Shown: piece by piece, positions 6,371-12,534 of the stretch | Numbering within the stretch: position 1 is the first letter of the stretch | Layout: the number at the start of each line of letters is the position of its first letter | Assembly (NCBI GenBank): GCA_934646865.1 | Contig: CAKUEU010000048.1 | Span: 1 to 12,610 of the forward strand | Length of the DNA stretch: 12,610 nucleotides | DNA from: an uncultured Collinsella sp. | GTDB lineage: Bacteria; Actinomycetota; Coriobacteriia; Coriobacteriales; Coriobacteriaceae | Reading direction: 5' to 3' | The notes under the pieces: generated by a model | What the model was told of the DNA's origin: nothing | Databases searched by the model: none | What the model saw: only the letters and a program-made list of their open reading frames with translations | Position numbers and translations under genes: made by a program

Positions 6371-8149
6371 ATGGACGAGAAGACTAAAGAGCAGATTCAG
6401 CAGGAGGCCGCCGAGCTGGTTGCCAAGCTGCAGCCGCGTTCCGGCAAGTTCCGTACCATCAGCCCCGAGATGGACCCGTTGCGTCTGGGCTCTGGCTGGA
6501 CCATCGAGGACCTGGACAAGCCGCAGGTCATCATCGAGTCGACCTTTGGCGATTCGCACCCGGGTTCTGCCGGCCTGTTTGAGCTCGTCGAGGAGGTCCG
6601 TGCCGGCGTTGCCGAGGCCGGCGGCCACGGTGCCCGTTACTTCTGCACCGACATTTGCGACGGCGAGGCCCAGGGCCACGATGGCATCAACTACTCGCTG
6701 CCTAGCCGCGACATGATCGCCAACATGATCGAGATCCACGCCAAGGCCACCCCGTTCGACGCCGGCGTCTTCGTCGCCAGCTGCGATAAGGGTCTGCCCG
6801 CGAACCTTATGGCCATGGGCCGCGTGAACATTCCTTCGATCGTCGTCACCGGCGGCGTCATGGATGCCGGTCCTGACCTGTTGACCCTGGAGCAGCTCGG
6901 CGCCATCTCGGCCCGTTACGAGCGCGGCGAGATCTCCTGCGAGGAGCTCGAGTTCGCCAAGCACAACGCCTGCCCCAGCTGCGGCGCCTGCTCCTTTATG
7001 GGTACCGCCTCGACCATGCAGGTTACCGCCGAGGCCCTGGGCCTTATGCTCCCCGGCACGGCGCTGCTGCCCGCCACCAGCACCGACCTGCGTGAGTTCG
7101 CCCGCGAGGCCGGCCGCCAGTCCGTGTGGCTCTCCGAGCACAACCTGTGCCCGCGCGACATCGTGACCAAGGAGTCCTTCGAGAACCTCATCATGGTCCA
7201 CGGCGCTATCTCCGGCTCCACCAACTCGCTGCTGCACATCCCCGCGATCGCCCGTGAGTTTGGCATCGAGATGTCCGCCGACGACTTCGATCGTCTGCAC
7301 CGTGGTGCCCACTACCTGCTCAACGTTCGTCCCGCAGGCGAGTGGCCGGCACAGTTCTTCTACTATGCGGGCGGCGTGCCGCGCATCATGGAGGAGATCA
7401 AGTCGATGCTCCACCTCGACGTTATGACCGTCACCGGCAAGACCCTCGGCGAGAACCTCGAGGACCTCAAGAACAACGGTTACTACGAGAAGTGCGGCCG
7501 TTACCTGGAGAAGTGGAACCTCAAGCGCGAGGACATCATCCGTCCGTTCGACCAGGCCTTTGGCACCGACGGCTCCATCGCCATCCTTCACGGCAACCTT
7601 GCCCCCGAGGGCGCCGTCGTCAAGCACACCGTCGTTCCGCGCGAGATGTTCCAGGCCACGCTCAAAGCCCGTCCGTTCGACTGCGAGGAGGATGCCATCC
7701 ATGCCGTCCTGACGCACGAGGTCAAGCCCGGCGACGCCGTCATCATTCGCTACGAGGGCCCCAAGGGTTCCGGTATGCCCGAGATGTTCTACACCACCGA
7801 GGCTATCGCCAGCGACCCCGAGCTGGGCGCGAGCATTGCCCTGATCACCGACGGCCGCTTCTCCGGCGCCTCCAAGGGCCCGGCCATCGGCCATGTTTCG
7901 CCCGAGGCTGCCGTGGGCGGCCCGATTGCCCTGATCGAGGAGGGCGACCTCATCCAGATCAACATCCCCGAGCGCTCGCTGTCCATCGTGGGCATCGCCG
8001 GCAAGGAGATGGAGCCGGCCGAGGTCGACGCCGTCCTGGCCGAGCGTCGCGCCGCTTGGAAGCCCAAGGCTAACCGCTATACCTCCGGCACGCTCAAGTT
8101 CTTTACCGAGCATGCAGTTTCCGCCATCCAGGGTGGCTACATGGAGTAG
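6371..8149 (+). CDS. IlvD/Edd-family sugar-acid dehydratase, YjhG/YagF-like
   Basis: 592 aa. Family motifs are complete: TDICDG (94-98 region, Cys96), ASCDKG (Cys138), CPSCGAC (Cys201, Cys204, Cys207), SGSTN (281-285), [13 protein letters not shown] (352-364) and TDGRFSG (493-499) with the catalytic Ser498. The first cluster Cys of dihydroxyacid dehydratase (in PCN-x-H) aligns by eye with Gly65; E. coli YagF/YjhG, as I recall them, share this loss and share the Cys in D-x-CDG. The enzyme would remove water from an aldonate to give a 2-keto-3-deoxy acid using an Fe-S cluster and Mg2+. The gene follows a GntP permease and sits in a sugar-acid cluster, arguing against a role in valine/isoleucine synthesis. 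ATG 6371 has AAAGGAG 7 bp upstream. D-xylonate, gluconate or galactonate are candidate substrates. It ends at a strong terminator. Confidence 0.88.
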   Translation: MDEKTKEQIQQEAAELVAKLQPRSGKFRTISPEMDPLRLGSGWTIEDLDKPQVIIESTFGDSHPGSAGLFELVEEVRAGVAEAGGHGARYFCTDICDGEAQGHDGINYSLPSRDMIANMIEIHAKATPFDAGVFVASCDKGLPANLMAMGRVNIPSIVVTGGVMDAGPDLLTLEQLGAISARYERGEISCEELEFAKHNACPSCGACSFMGTASTMQVTAEALGLMLPGTALLPATSTDLREFAREAGRQSVWLSEHNLCPRDIVTKESFENLIMVHGAISGSTNSLLHIPAIAREFGIEMSADDFDRLHRGAHYLLNVRPAGEWPAQFFYYAGGVPRIMEEIKSMLHLDVMTVTGKTLGENLEDLKNNGYYEKCGRYLEKWNLKREDIIRPFDQAFGTDGSIAILHGNLAPEGAVVKHTVVPREMFQATLKARPFDCEEDAIHAVLTHEVKPGDAVIIRYEGPKGSGMPEMFYTTEAIASDPELGASIALITDGRFSGASKGPAIGHVSPEAAVGGPIALIEEGDLIQINIPERSLSIVGIAGKEMEPAEVDAVLAERRAAWKPKANRYTSGTLKFFTEHAVSAIQGGYME

Positions 8150-8189
8150 CGCCCGGGCGCATCGAATTCTCCTCTCATAGATGCGCGGT

Positions 8190-8225
8190 AAAAGGCCCCG
8201 AGTTCATACGAACTCGGGGCCTTTT
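8190..8225 (+). terminator. Strong intrinsic terminator after the dehydratase gene
   Basis: A perfect 16-bp stem AAAAGGCCCCGAGTTC (8190-8205) / GAACTCGGGGCCTTTT (8210-8225) has a 4-nt loop and A4/T4 ends, so it could act in both directions. It closes the permease-dehydratase transcript. Confidence 0.92.
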
Positions 8226-8377
8226 CGTCTTGATTGCGGACGCATTGCCGGACGAAAAGCGTTTGCGTCTGGTTGTATACCGTACGAAAGCGTATTTTAC
8301 GTCTCATTACCGTACGCAAACCAGATGAAAACCACTTGCATCTGATTTAAAACCATACGCAAACGGTTTTCGTCTTA
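8222..8377. repeat. Array of about nine 11-bp half-sites (consensus CCRKACGMAAA)
   Basis: Direct copies are CCGGACGAAAA 8248-8258, CCGTACGAAAG 8280-8290, CCGTACGCAAA 8310-8320, CCAGATGAAAA 8321-8331 and CCATACGCAAA 8353-8363. Inverted copies are TTTTCGTCTTG 8222-8232, TTTGCGTCTGG 8262-8272, TTTACGTCTCA 8296-8306, CTTGCATCTGA 8335-8345 and TTTTCGTCTTA 8367-8377. Most form inverted pairs with 3-5 bp centres. The array fills the space between the upstream terminator and the -10 of the next gene, as expected for an autoregulatory operator cluster. The copies are too degenerate and irregular for CRISPR. Confidence 0.7.
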
Positions 8378-8413
8378 TAATACGGTTCAGATAAGTATGA
8401 AAAGAGAGAGGGG
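8376..8413 (+). promoter_or_regulatory. -10 element and RBS of the Schlafen-type regulator gene
   Basis: A consensus -10 TATAAT (8376-8381) has no recognisable -35 at 16-18 bp, because that space holds half-sites; the last half-site (8367-8377) overlaps it. The purine-rich RBS GAGAGGGG (8406-8413) is spaced 8 bp from ATG 8422 but only 2 bp from GTG 8416, which favours the ATG. Confidence 0.6.
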
Positions 8414-8421
8414 CAGTGAGC

Positions 8422-9675
8422 ATGGTTGTCAGGGAGAGCCCTACCGTCGAATACAAGGAGAGCGTGACGCCGACGTTCCTCAAAACGGTGAGTGCCTATG
8501 TAAACTACGGAACGGGCAAGATTGAGTTTGGCGTTGACGACGAAGGCGTTGCAGTCGGTCTTTCAGATCCGGTTGCGGAGTGCCTGCGCATCGAGAACAT
8601 GATTAATGACAGTCTAGATCCCGCGCCCCGCTACTCGCTCGAGCCCGACGAGAAGCACGGGACTGTAACTCTTACGGTTTATGAGGGGCAGGACAAGCCC
8701 TATCGAAGTAAGGGGAAGGCCTATAGGCGAAATGATTCGGCGGCGGTAGAGGTGGACCGTTTTGAGTACGGCAGGCTGACGCTCGAAGGCAGCAATCTGA
8801 CGTTCGACGCGCTCACGTCGGCTCGTCAGGACCTGAGCTTTCATACGCTCGAGCACAAGTGCATTGAACATTTGGGCATTTCGGAGCTAACGCCGGATAT
8901 CATGCGTACGCTTCGCTTGCTCGGCAAGGACGGCTATACCAATGCTGCGGCGATATTGGCGGATAAAAACGAATTTCCGGGCATCGACTGCGTTCGTTTT
9001 GGTGACACCGAGGACGTCCTCTTAGATCGTGAGACGGCGACGGGCCTGTCTGCAATTGAGCAGGTGGATAGAGCAGTGGTCATGTTCGAACGCTACTATC
9101 GTTATGAACGCATCGAAGGTTTCGAGCGCGTTCAGACCGATCGGATTCCCCTCGAGGCATTCCGCGAGGCAGTTGCAAACGCCCTCGTGCATCGGACGTG
9201 GGATGTGCAAGCGAATGTTCAGGTTGCCCTGTACGATGACCGCGTCGTCGTGACTTCACCCGGGTCGTTGCCCGCTGGCTTGACGACGGAGCAATACCTG
9301 TATGGGCAGATATCCGTGCTCAGAAACCCCATCGTTGCCGAGGTCTTCTTAAAGCTGGACTATATCGAAAAGTTCGGAACGGGAATTGCGCGCATTAGGC
9401 GTGCCTATCGCGATTCGATCAATCAACCGATCTTTGATGTTCGCGGTGGTATGGTGGCTGTTACGTTGCCCGTTACCGATGCCTTTGAGGGGTCTGAGGA
9501 AGAGGTCCAGGTTCTCAAGGCCTTGTCGGGTGGGCGAATAATGTCGCGAAGTGAGATTGAGAAACAGGCGGGGCTAAGCCGCACACGAACGCTGGCGGCG
9601 CTCGAATCGCTGATTGAGCGGAACGCGATCGTGAAACAGGGAACAGGCCGCGCCACGAAATACGAGCGTGCGTAG
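8422..9675 (+). CDS. Schlafen/AlbA_2 - HATPase - winged-helix regulator
   Basis: 417 aa from ATG 8422 (GTG 8416 would add two residues). Residues 1-110 are an AlbA_2/Schlafen AAA_4-type domain starting with TVEYKES and ending in a RSKGKAYRR-type strand. About 230-330 is a divergent HATPase (HATPase_c_4) with EAFREAVANALVHRTW and VVVTSPGSLPAGL motifs, then FGTGIARIRRA. The last 65 residues form a winged helix (MSRSEIEKQAGLSRTRTLAALESL). Proteins of this architecture are common in gut bacteria and usually annotated as ATP-binding or transcriptional regulators; few have known functions. The winged helix and the upstream half-site array suggest self-regulation. It is a single gene flanked by terminators. 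Codon use is less GC-biased than in the sugar-acid genes, compatible with horizontal gain. A role in nucleic-acid sensing or defence is possible, but nothing here proves it. Confidence 0.85.
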   Translation: MVVRESPTVEYKESVTPTFLKTVSAYVNYGTGKIEFGVDDEGVAVGLSDPVAECLRIENMINDSLDPAPRYSLEPDEKHGTVTLTVYEGQDKPYRSKGKAYRRNDSAAVEVDRFEYGRLTLEGSNLTFDALTSARQDLSFHTLEHKCIEHLGISELTPDIMRTLRLLGKDGYTNAAAILADKNEFPGIDCVRFGDTEDVLLDRETATGLSAIEQVDRAVVMFERYYRYERIEGFERVQTDRIPLEAFREAVANALVHRTWDVQANVQVALYDDRVVVTSPGSLPAGLTTEQYLYGQISVLRNPIVAEVFLKLDYIEKFGTGIARIRRAYRDSINQPIFDVRGGMVAVTLPVTDAFEGSEEEVQVLKALSGGRIMSRSEIEKQAGLSRTRTLAALESLIERNAIVKQGTGRATKYERA

Positions 9676-9697
9676 GGTAAAAGACTTGTGTTACAAG

Positions 9698-9731
9698 ACA
9701 GGCCCCAAACCTAAATTGGCTTGGGGCCTGT
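9698..9731. terminator. Bidirectional terminator-like hairpin between convergent genes
   Basis: ACAGGCCCCAA (9698-9708) pairs with TTGGGGCCTGT (9721-9731), a perfect 11-bp stem with a 12-nt loop. The following U tract is poor on both strands, but the position between two convergent genes fits shared termination. Confidence 0.7.
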
Positions 9732-9758
9732 TGCGTGCCGGCTGTCATTGTGCCGGTT

Positions 9759-9818
9759 TATGTCAAGTTATAGCAAGATATAGTAAAGTATAGCGAGATA
9801 TAGCAACGTATAGCGCCG
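9759..9818. repeat. 10-bp tandem repeat, TATAGCAAGA type, about six units
   Basis: Units in exact 10-bp register are TATGTCAAGT, TATAGCAAGA, TATAGTAAAG, TATAGCGAGA, TATAGCAACG and TATAGCGCCG. The TATA start of each unit recurs once per helical turn. The run lies in the gap between two convergent genes, just after the minus-strand membrane protein's stop codon. It may be a small variable-number repeat or a curved/flexible DNA segment. Confidence 0.75.
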
Positions 9819-9841
9819 CTTGCGGGGTCCTTGCGCCCTCG

Positions 9842-10522
9842 CTACTCACCAAACGCCATGTGGATAAAGCGCTTCGCGAACAGCTTGTTGGCAACGTTGA
9901 TGACGTGCCCCAGGAACAGCGCCGAGATGGCGGTGGTTACGCCAAAGCCGCCCAGGTTGTGCATGAGCGCGAGCGATAGGGCGAGGGACGCCGCGACGTG
10001 CGAGCAGTCAAAAACAACCTTGATGTCACCAAAGCGGCGCTTGAGCTTTTCGGCAATTACCTGTACCAGGCCATCCGGCGCGTTGGGCACGACACCCATG
10101 TTGACGACCAGGCTTACGCCAAACGCGGTGACGGCAAGCGAAAGCAGCATGGTCGCGACCTGCGCGGGAAGCGCGGCAGGGTGCAACGGATTGACCGCCA
10201 TAAAGAAATCGGTGAAGCCGCCGATGAGCGTCGAGAAAAAGAGCTCGAGCAGAATGCGCGGCTGAAACTCTCGGCGAAGAATAGCCAATTGGGCTGCAAT
10301 GTAAGCGACATAGGTCACAGTGATCCAAAACCCGAGCGTCTTGCCGGTGAGCATTGACAGGGTCGTGGCAAAGCAGGTGAGTGCGGCCACGCCAAGTCCC
10401 GAGGCCGTCTGTAGGCTCATGCCGAGTGCCAAAATGGCAACGCCGACCAGGTACATGAGCATCCTGATCGCGGTGTGGCACCAATCGATGTTCTCGCCAT
10501 TCATTACGATGAGCGGTCGCAT
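9842..10522 (-). CDS. YczE/YitT-like integral membrane protein (COG2364 type)
   Basis: 226 aa, with about six or seven hydrophobic segments (roughly 17-37, 45-62, 65-82, 92-112, 118-142, 168-186 and 192-212). A conserved-looking PNAPDGLVQVIAEKLKRRFG segment near 146-165 is typical of the YczE/YyaS family, whose biochemical role is unknown. The start chosen is ATG 10522, with GAAAGGA (10533-10539 complement) 10 bp upstream; an in-frame ATG at 10573 would add 17 polar residues and has no RBS. The gene is monocistronic and convergent with the Schlafen-type regulator. It has a long structured leader and a LacI-type operator just after its putative promoter, so tight regulation by a small molecule is likely. 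What it transports, if anything, is unknown. Confidence 0.8.
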   Translation of the reverse strand: MRPLIVMNGENIDWCHTAIRMLMYLVGVAILALGMSLQTASGLGVAALTCFATTLSMLTGKTLGFWITVTYVAYIAAQLAILRREFQPRILLELFFSTLIGGFTDFFMAVNPLHPAALPAQVATMLLSLAVTAFGVSLVVNMGVVPNAPDGLVQVIAEKLKRRFGDIKVVFDCSHVAASLALSLALMHNLGGFGVTTAISALFLGHVINVANKLFAKRFIHMAFGE

Positions 10523-10563
10523 GTTGCTGCCGTCCTTTCGGTTGTAAGGAATTGGGCTGACCT

Positions 10564-10759
10564 GGGCCGGCAAAAGAGGGTTATCGGAGGCACTGCTGTA
10601 AAAGCAGAAAAGCCGGCCCCACGGTCAGTCGTCTAGAAAATGTCTCGCTGTGCCGGAATGGGACTGAAGGGCCAACGAGACGGGAGAAAAGCGAATGACA
10701 GGACGTGGGCAATAGGATGCCAAGATGGTAGGGTGCGTCTTAGCATCCTATTGCCCACG
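10564..10759 (-). other. Structured leader of the YczE gene: two hairpins
   Basis: Hairpin 1: CGTGGGCAATAGGATGC (10704-10720) pairs perfectly with GCATCCTATTGCCCACG (10743-10759) over 17 bp, and after one mismatch AAGA/TCTT extends it. Hairpin 2: GGGCCGGC (10564-10571) pairs with GCCGGCCC (10612-10619) and encloses a small CTGCT/AGCAG stem (10593-10607). Neither is followed by a U tract on the minus strand. If the promoter near 10789-10816 is used, both lie in a leader of about 260 nt. No coding sequence is supported in 10523-11012. Confidence 0.55.
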
Positions 10760-10764
10760 CTTAA

Positions 10765-10816
10765 CGAAATCGGTTTCGTTTGAGCCTTAGTATACGCACG
10801 GGATTCCTTTTGCAAA
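10765..10816 (-). promoter_or_regulatory. Promoter with LacI-type operator for the YczE gene
   Basis: On the minus strand, -35 TTTGCA (10811-10816 complement), a 16-bp spacer and -10 TATACT (10789-10794 complement). The operator CGAAATCGGTTTCG (10765-10778), with 5-bp arms and a central CG, overlaps the expected early transcribed region, a classical repression position. An exact inverted copy lies at 10891-10904. Confidence 0.55.
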
Positions 10817-10832
10817 GAGAAAAATAATAAAA

Positions 10833-10848
10833 AGGTGAACGTTCACCT
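10833..10848. promoter_or_regulatory. Perfect 16-bp palindrome AGGTGAACGTTCACCT
   Basis: The core GTGAACGTTCAC is identical to the palindrome at 3949-3960 upstream of the SDR gene. It lies between the two LacI-type operators, about 165 bp before the HIT gene and upstream of the YczE promoter. Probably a transcription factor binding site shared with the sugar-acid genes. Confidence 0.65.
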
Positions 10849-10890
10849 AATCGCAACAACTCGTTGGCGGTATCATGGCAAGGACATACT

Positions 10891-10904
10891 CGAAACCGAT
10901 TTCG
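10891..10904. promoter_or_regulatory. Second LacI-type operator, inverted copy
   Basis: CGAAACCGATTTCG is the exact reverse complement of 10765-10778; the two start 126 bp apart. It lies between a weak plus-strand -10 (TATCAT 10871-10876, no good -35) and the HIT gene, so it may act on either gene or support a DNA loop. Confidence 0.5.
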
Positions 10905-11012
10905 CAACGGTTGGAGAGCGCATCGTGTGTTCGTCGTGGACTGCCGGGCAGCTTGGTTGCGCCCGTCGGTCGCATTGCGGCGAACGCTTTCACCCGGATC
11001 GAAAGGACCATC

Positions 11013-11447
11013 ATGGAACAGCACACCGATTGCTCGTACTGCATGTGCGGGACCGACAACACGCTCGTCGATGCTTTTGGCATCCCCATGCTCGACCTGC
11101 CCGCCAGCAAGCTCATCTTGTTTAAGGAGCAGAGCCACAAGGGTCGCGTGATCGTGGCCTCCAAGCAGCACGTCGACGACATCTCCTGCATGTCCGAGGA
11201 GGACGCTGCCGCCTTTATGGCCGATGTACGTCACGTCGCAGCTGCGCTGCACAAGGCGTTCAACCCCGACAAGATCAACTTTGGTGCTTATGGCGACACC
11301 ATGCATCATCTGCATGTGCATATCGTCCCCAAGTACAAGGACGACCCGTTTGAGTTTGGCGATGTGTTCGCCATGAATCCCGGTCGCGTCACGCTCGAGC
11401 CGGCTCAGTACGACGAGATCGCCCAGGCAATCATCGCCAACCTGTAA
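11013..11447 (+). CDS. HIT-family nucleotide hydrolase/transferase (Hint-like)
   Basis: 144 aa. The histidine triad HLHVHIV is at residues 99-105; His101 is the expected nucleophile. An N-terminal Cys7-x2-Cys10-x-Cys12 could bind zinc, as in some Hint-branch proteins. DNLV-like residues and SHKGRVIVAS (41-50) match the family's N-terminal strand region. HIT proteins hydrolyse purine nucleoside phosphoramidates, Ap4A or related adenylated compounds in the cytoplasm. The start is ATG 11013, preceded by AAAGGA; the frame is open further up to 10875, but that extension has no RBS and no HIT similarity. The upstream leader holds a LacI-type operator and the GTGAACGTTCAC palindrome. The physiological substrate is not known. 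It is followed by hairpin repeat copy 2. Confidence 0.9.
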   Translation: MEQHTDCSYCMCGTDNTLVDAFGIPMLDLPASKLILFKEQSHKGRVIVASKQHVDDISCMSEEDAAAFMADVRHVAAALHKAFNPDKINFGAYGDTMHHLHVHIVPKYKDDPFEFGDVFAMNPGRVTLEPAQYDEIAQAIIANL

Positions 11448-11459
11448 CCCCCCCCTCGC

Positions 11460-11542
11460 CCCCCCATAAGTTGCGGTGAAATACGGACTGTTGCGGCTTA
11501 GCTGACTCCAATAGTCCGTATTTCACCGCAACTTATGGGGGG
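11460..11542. repeat. Hairpin repeat, family TTGCGGTGAAATA, copy 2
   Basis: Perfect 30-bp arms at 11460-11489 and 11513-11542 around a 23-nt loop. The arm begins with six C residues, then ATAAG, TTGCGGTGAAATA and CGGACT. C-rich and G-rich flanks outside extend the symmetry imperfectly. It starts 12 bp after the HIT stop codon and lies upstream of the GntR gene. No U tract follows, so it is not a typical terminator, but it could stabilise or end the HIT transcript. Confidence 0.9.
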
Positions 11543-11581
11543 CGGGGGATGCGATAGTATTACGTGGTGGTATTCGACTAA

Positions 11582-11606
11582 CCGAGGACTTATCCGAGGA
11601 CTTTAT
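11582..11606 (+). promoter_or_regulatory. Duplicated RBS region before the second GntR gene
   Basis: CCGAGGACTTAT (11582-11593) is followed directly by CCGAGGACTTTAT (11594-11606), a tandem near-duplication that includes the Shine-Dalgarno GAGGA and the start codon's AT. The second copy is the one at the right distance (4 bp) from ATG 11605. A weak -10 TAGTAT lies at 11555-11560. Confidence 0.5.
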
Positions 11607-12297
11607 GGAACAGCACCAGCATTATCAGAGTCTGCAAGACCAGGCATACAACGCATTGCGCTCCAAGATCATCTATGCCGAGCTCAAGCCCGGCACGCGC
11701 CTTTCGGCGATTGGTCTGGAAAAGGAGACGGGGATCGGTCGCACGCCCATCCGCGAGTCCTTTGTACGCCTGCGCGAGCAGGAGCTGGTGGAAACGCGCC
11801 CCAAGAGCGGTACCTATGTTTCAAAGATCAGCATGGAGCGTGCCGAGAACGCCTGCTTTTTGCGCGAAAAGCTCGAGAGGAGCGTGCTGATCAAATGCTG
11901 CTCGGCTGCCACGCCCGAGCAAAAGCGCCGGCTTGAGCAAATCCTTGCCGAGTCCGAGGCACTCGACCATAGTGAGACGCGTCGCTTCTTTGACTTGGAT
12001 AATCTGTTTCACGAGACGTGCTTTGAGATTGCCGGTCGCCATATGCTGTGGGATTGGATGAAGAGCATCAACACGCATTTTGAGCGGTATAACTGGCTGC
12101 GTGCGGTGTCGCAGGATCTGGATTGGGAGCCGATTCGTCGGCAACACCGCCGAATTTTGGAGGCCATTAAGGAAGGCGACACCGATGCGGCGAGCTATCT
12201 GGCGCAGACGCATCTGCATCTGATGCCCGAAGAGCAGGGCCCAGTTATCGCCCTGCATCCCGATTGCTTCGAGCTGCCCAAAGATTCGTCCATCTAA
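11605..12297 (+). CDS. GntR-family transcriptional regulator, FCD subfamily
   Basis: 230 aa. A winged helix-turn-helix spans about 10-75 (SAIGLEKETGIGRTPIRESF, wing PKSGTYVSKI). An FCD ligand domain spans 80-210 with the metal-binding pattern Asp132-x3-His136, His181 and a C-terminal His203/His205. This resembles the regulator at 4003-4695 in architecture but is clearly different in sequence. FCD regulators bind small carboxylates; the effector here cannot be inferred, since no catabolic partner lies beside it. ATG 11605 follows GAGGA by 4 bp. The gene is bracketed by two copies of the same hairpin repeat (11460-11542 and 12312-12378). Its first 12 bases are identical to the first 12 of the HIT gene. 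Confidence 0.88.
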   Translation: MEQHQHYQSLQDQAYNALRSKIIYAELKPGTRLSAIGLEKETGIGRTPIRESFVRLREQELVETRPKSGTYVSKISMERAENACFLREKLERSVLIKCCSAATPEQKRRLEQILAESEALDHSETRRFFDLDNLFHETCFEIAGRHMLWDWMKSINTHFERYNWLRAVSQDLDWEPIRRQHRRILEAIKEGDTDAASYLAQTHLHLMPEEQGPVIALHPDCFELPKDSSI

Positions 12298-12311
12298 TCT
12301 ATCCCCTCATA

Positions 12312-12378
12312 AGTTGCGGTGAAATAGGGATTGTTTTGCGGCCCAGGTGGCGCAAACAGTCCCTATTTCACCGCAACT
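12312..12378. repeat. Hairpin repeat, family TTGCGGTGAAATA, copy 3
   Basis: AGTTGCGGTGAAATAGGGA (12312-12330) pairs perfectly with TCCCTATTTCACCGCAACT (12360-12378). The stem continues inward through TTGTTTTGCG / CGCAAACAGT with one bulged T and one G-T pair, closing on a 10-nt loop. The left flank CATAAG is shared with copy 2. It starts 15 bp after the GntR stop codon. Confidence 0.88.
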
Positions 12379-12405
12379 GCGTTGGGGCATGGCCGGGGCA
12401 CAAAG

Positions 12406-12476
12406 ATGCGGTGCCGTTTGGAGGAACAGACCGGAAGCAAGGGGTCGATTCCTCCAGACGGCACCGCATTTGTTTT
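12406..12476 (+). terminator. Long hairpin with T-rich tail, probable terminator of the GntR gene
   Basis: A 21-bp stem with one T-G pair: ATGCGGTGCCGTTTGGAGGA (from 12406, ending at A12426) pairs with the segment 12449-12469, around a 22-nt loop that holds a further GACC/GGTC pairing. TTTGTTTT follows (12469-12476). The length exceeds that of ordinary terminators, so it may be a repeat recruited as one. Confidence 0.6.
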
Positions 12477-12534
12477 GACGCTCTGGATTATGTTGGGGCA
12501 AAGATTCAGCTGGGGGAAATAAAGCGGCTCGGGG

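Noticed and set aside
6320..8113. 597-codon open frame on the minus strand
   Set aside because: It is antisense to the dehydratase, whose family motifs are intact; the product is a low-complexity G/A/L/D-rich sequence typical of GC-rich antisense frames.
6371..8149. Dihydroxyacid dehydratase IlvD of branched-chain amino acid synthesis
   Set aside because: The first Fe-S Cys motif is missing, motifs resemble YjhG/YagF, and the neighbours are sugar-acid genes.
8222..8377. CRISPR array
   Set aside because: Units are short (11 bp), degenerate, in both orientations and irregularly spaced; no cas genes are present.
9759..9818. Replication iterons or CRISPR
   Set aside because: The 10-bp unit is too short, with no spacers, no rep gene and no DnaA-box cluster.
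10633..10815. 60-codon minus-strand frame in the YczE upstream region
   Set aside because: Begins before the likely promoter, has no good RBS and runs through the long hairpin.
11460..11542. Ordinary Rho-independent terminator of the HIT gene
   Set aside because: The 30-bp stem lacks a U tract, and the same arm sequence recurs at two other loci, so it is treated as a repeat family.
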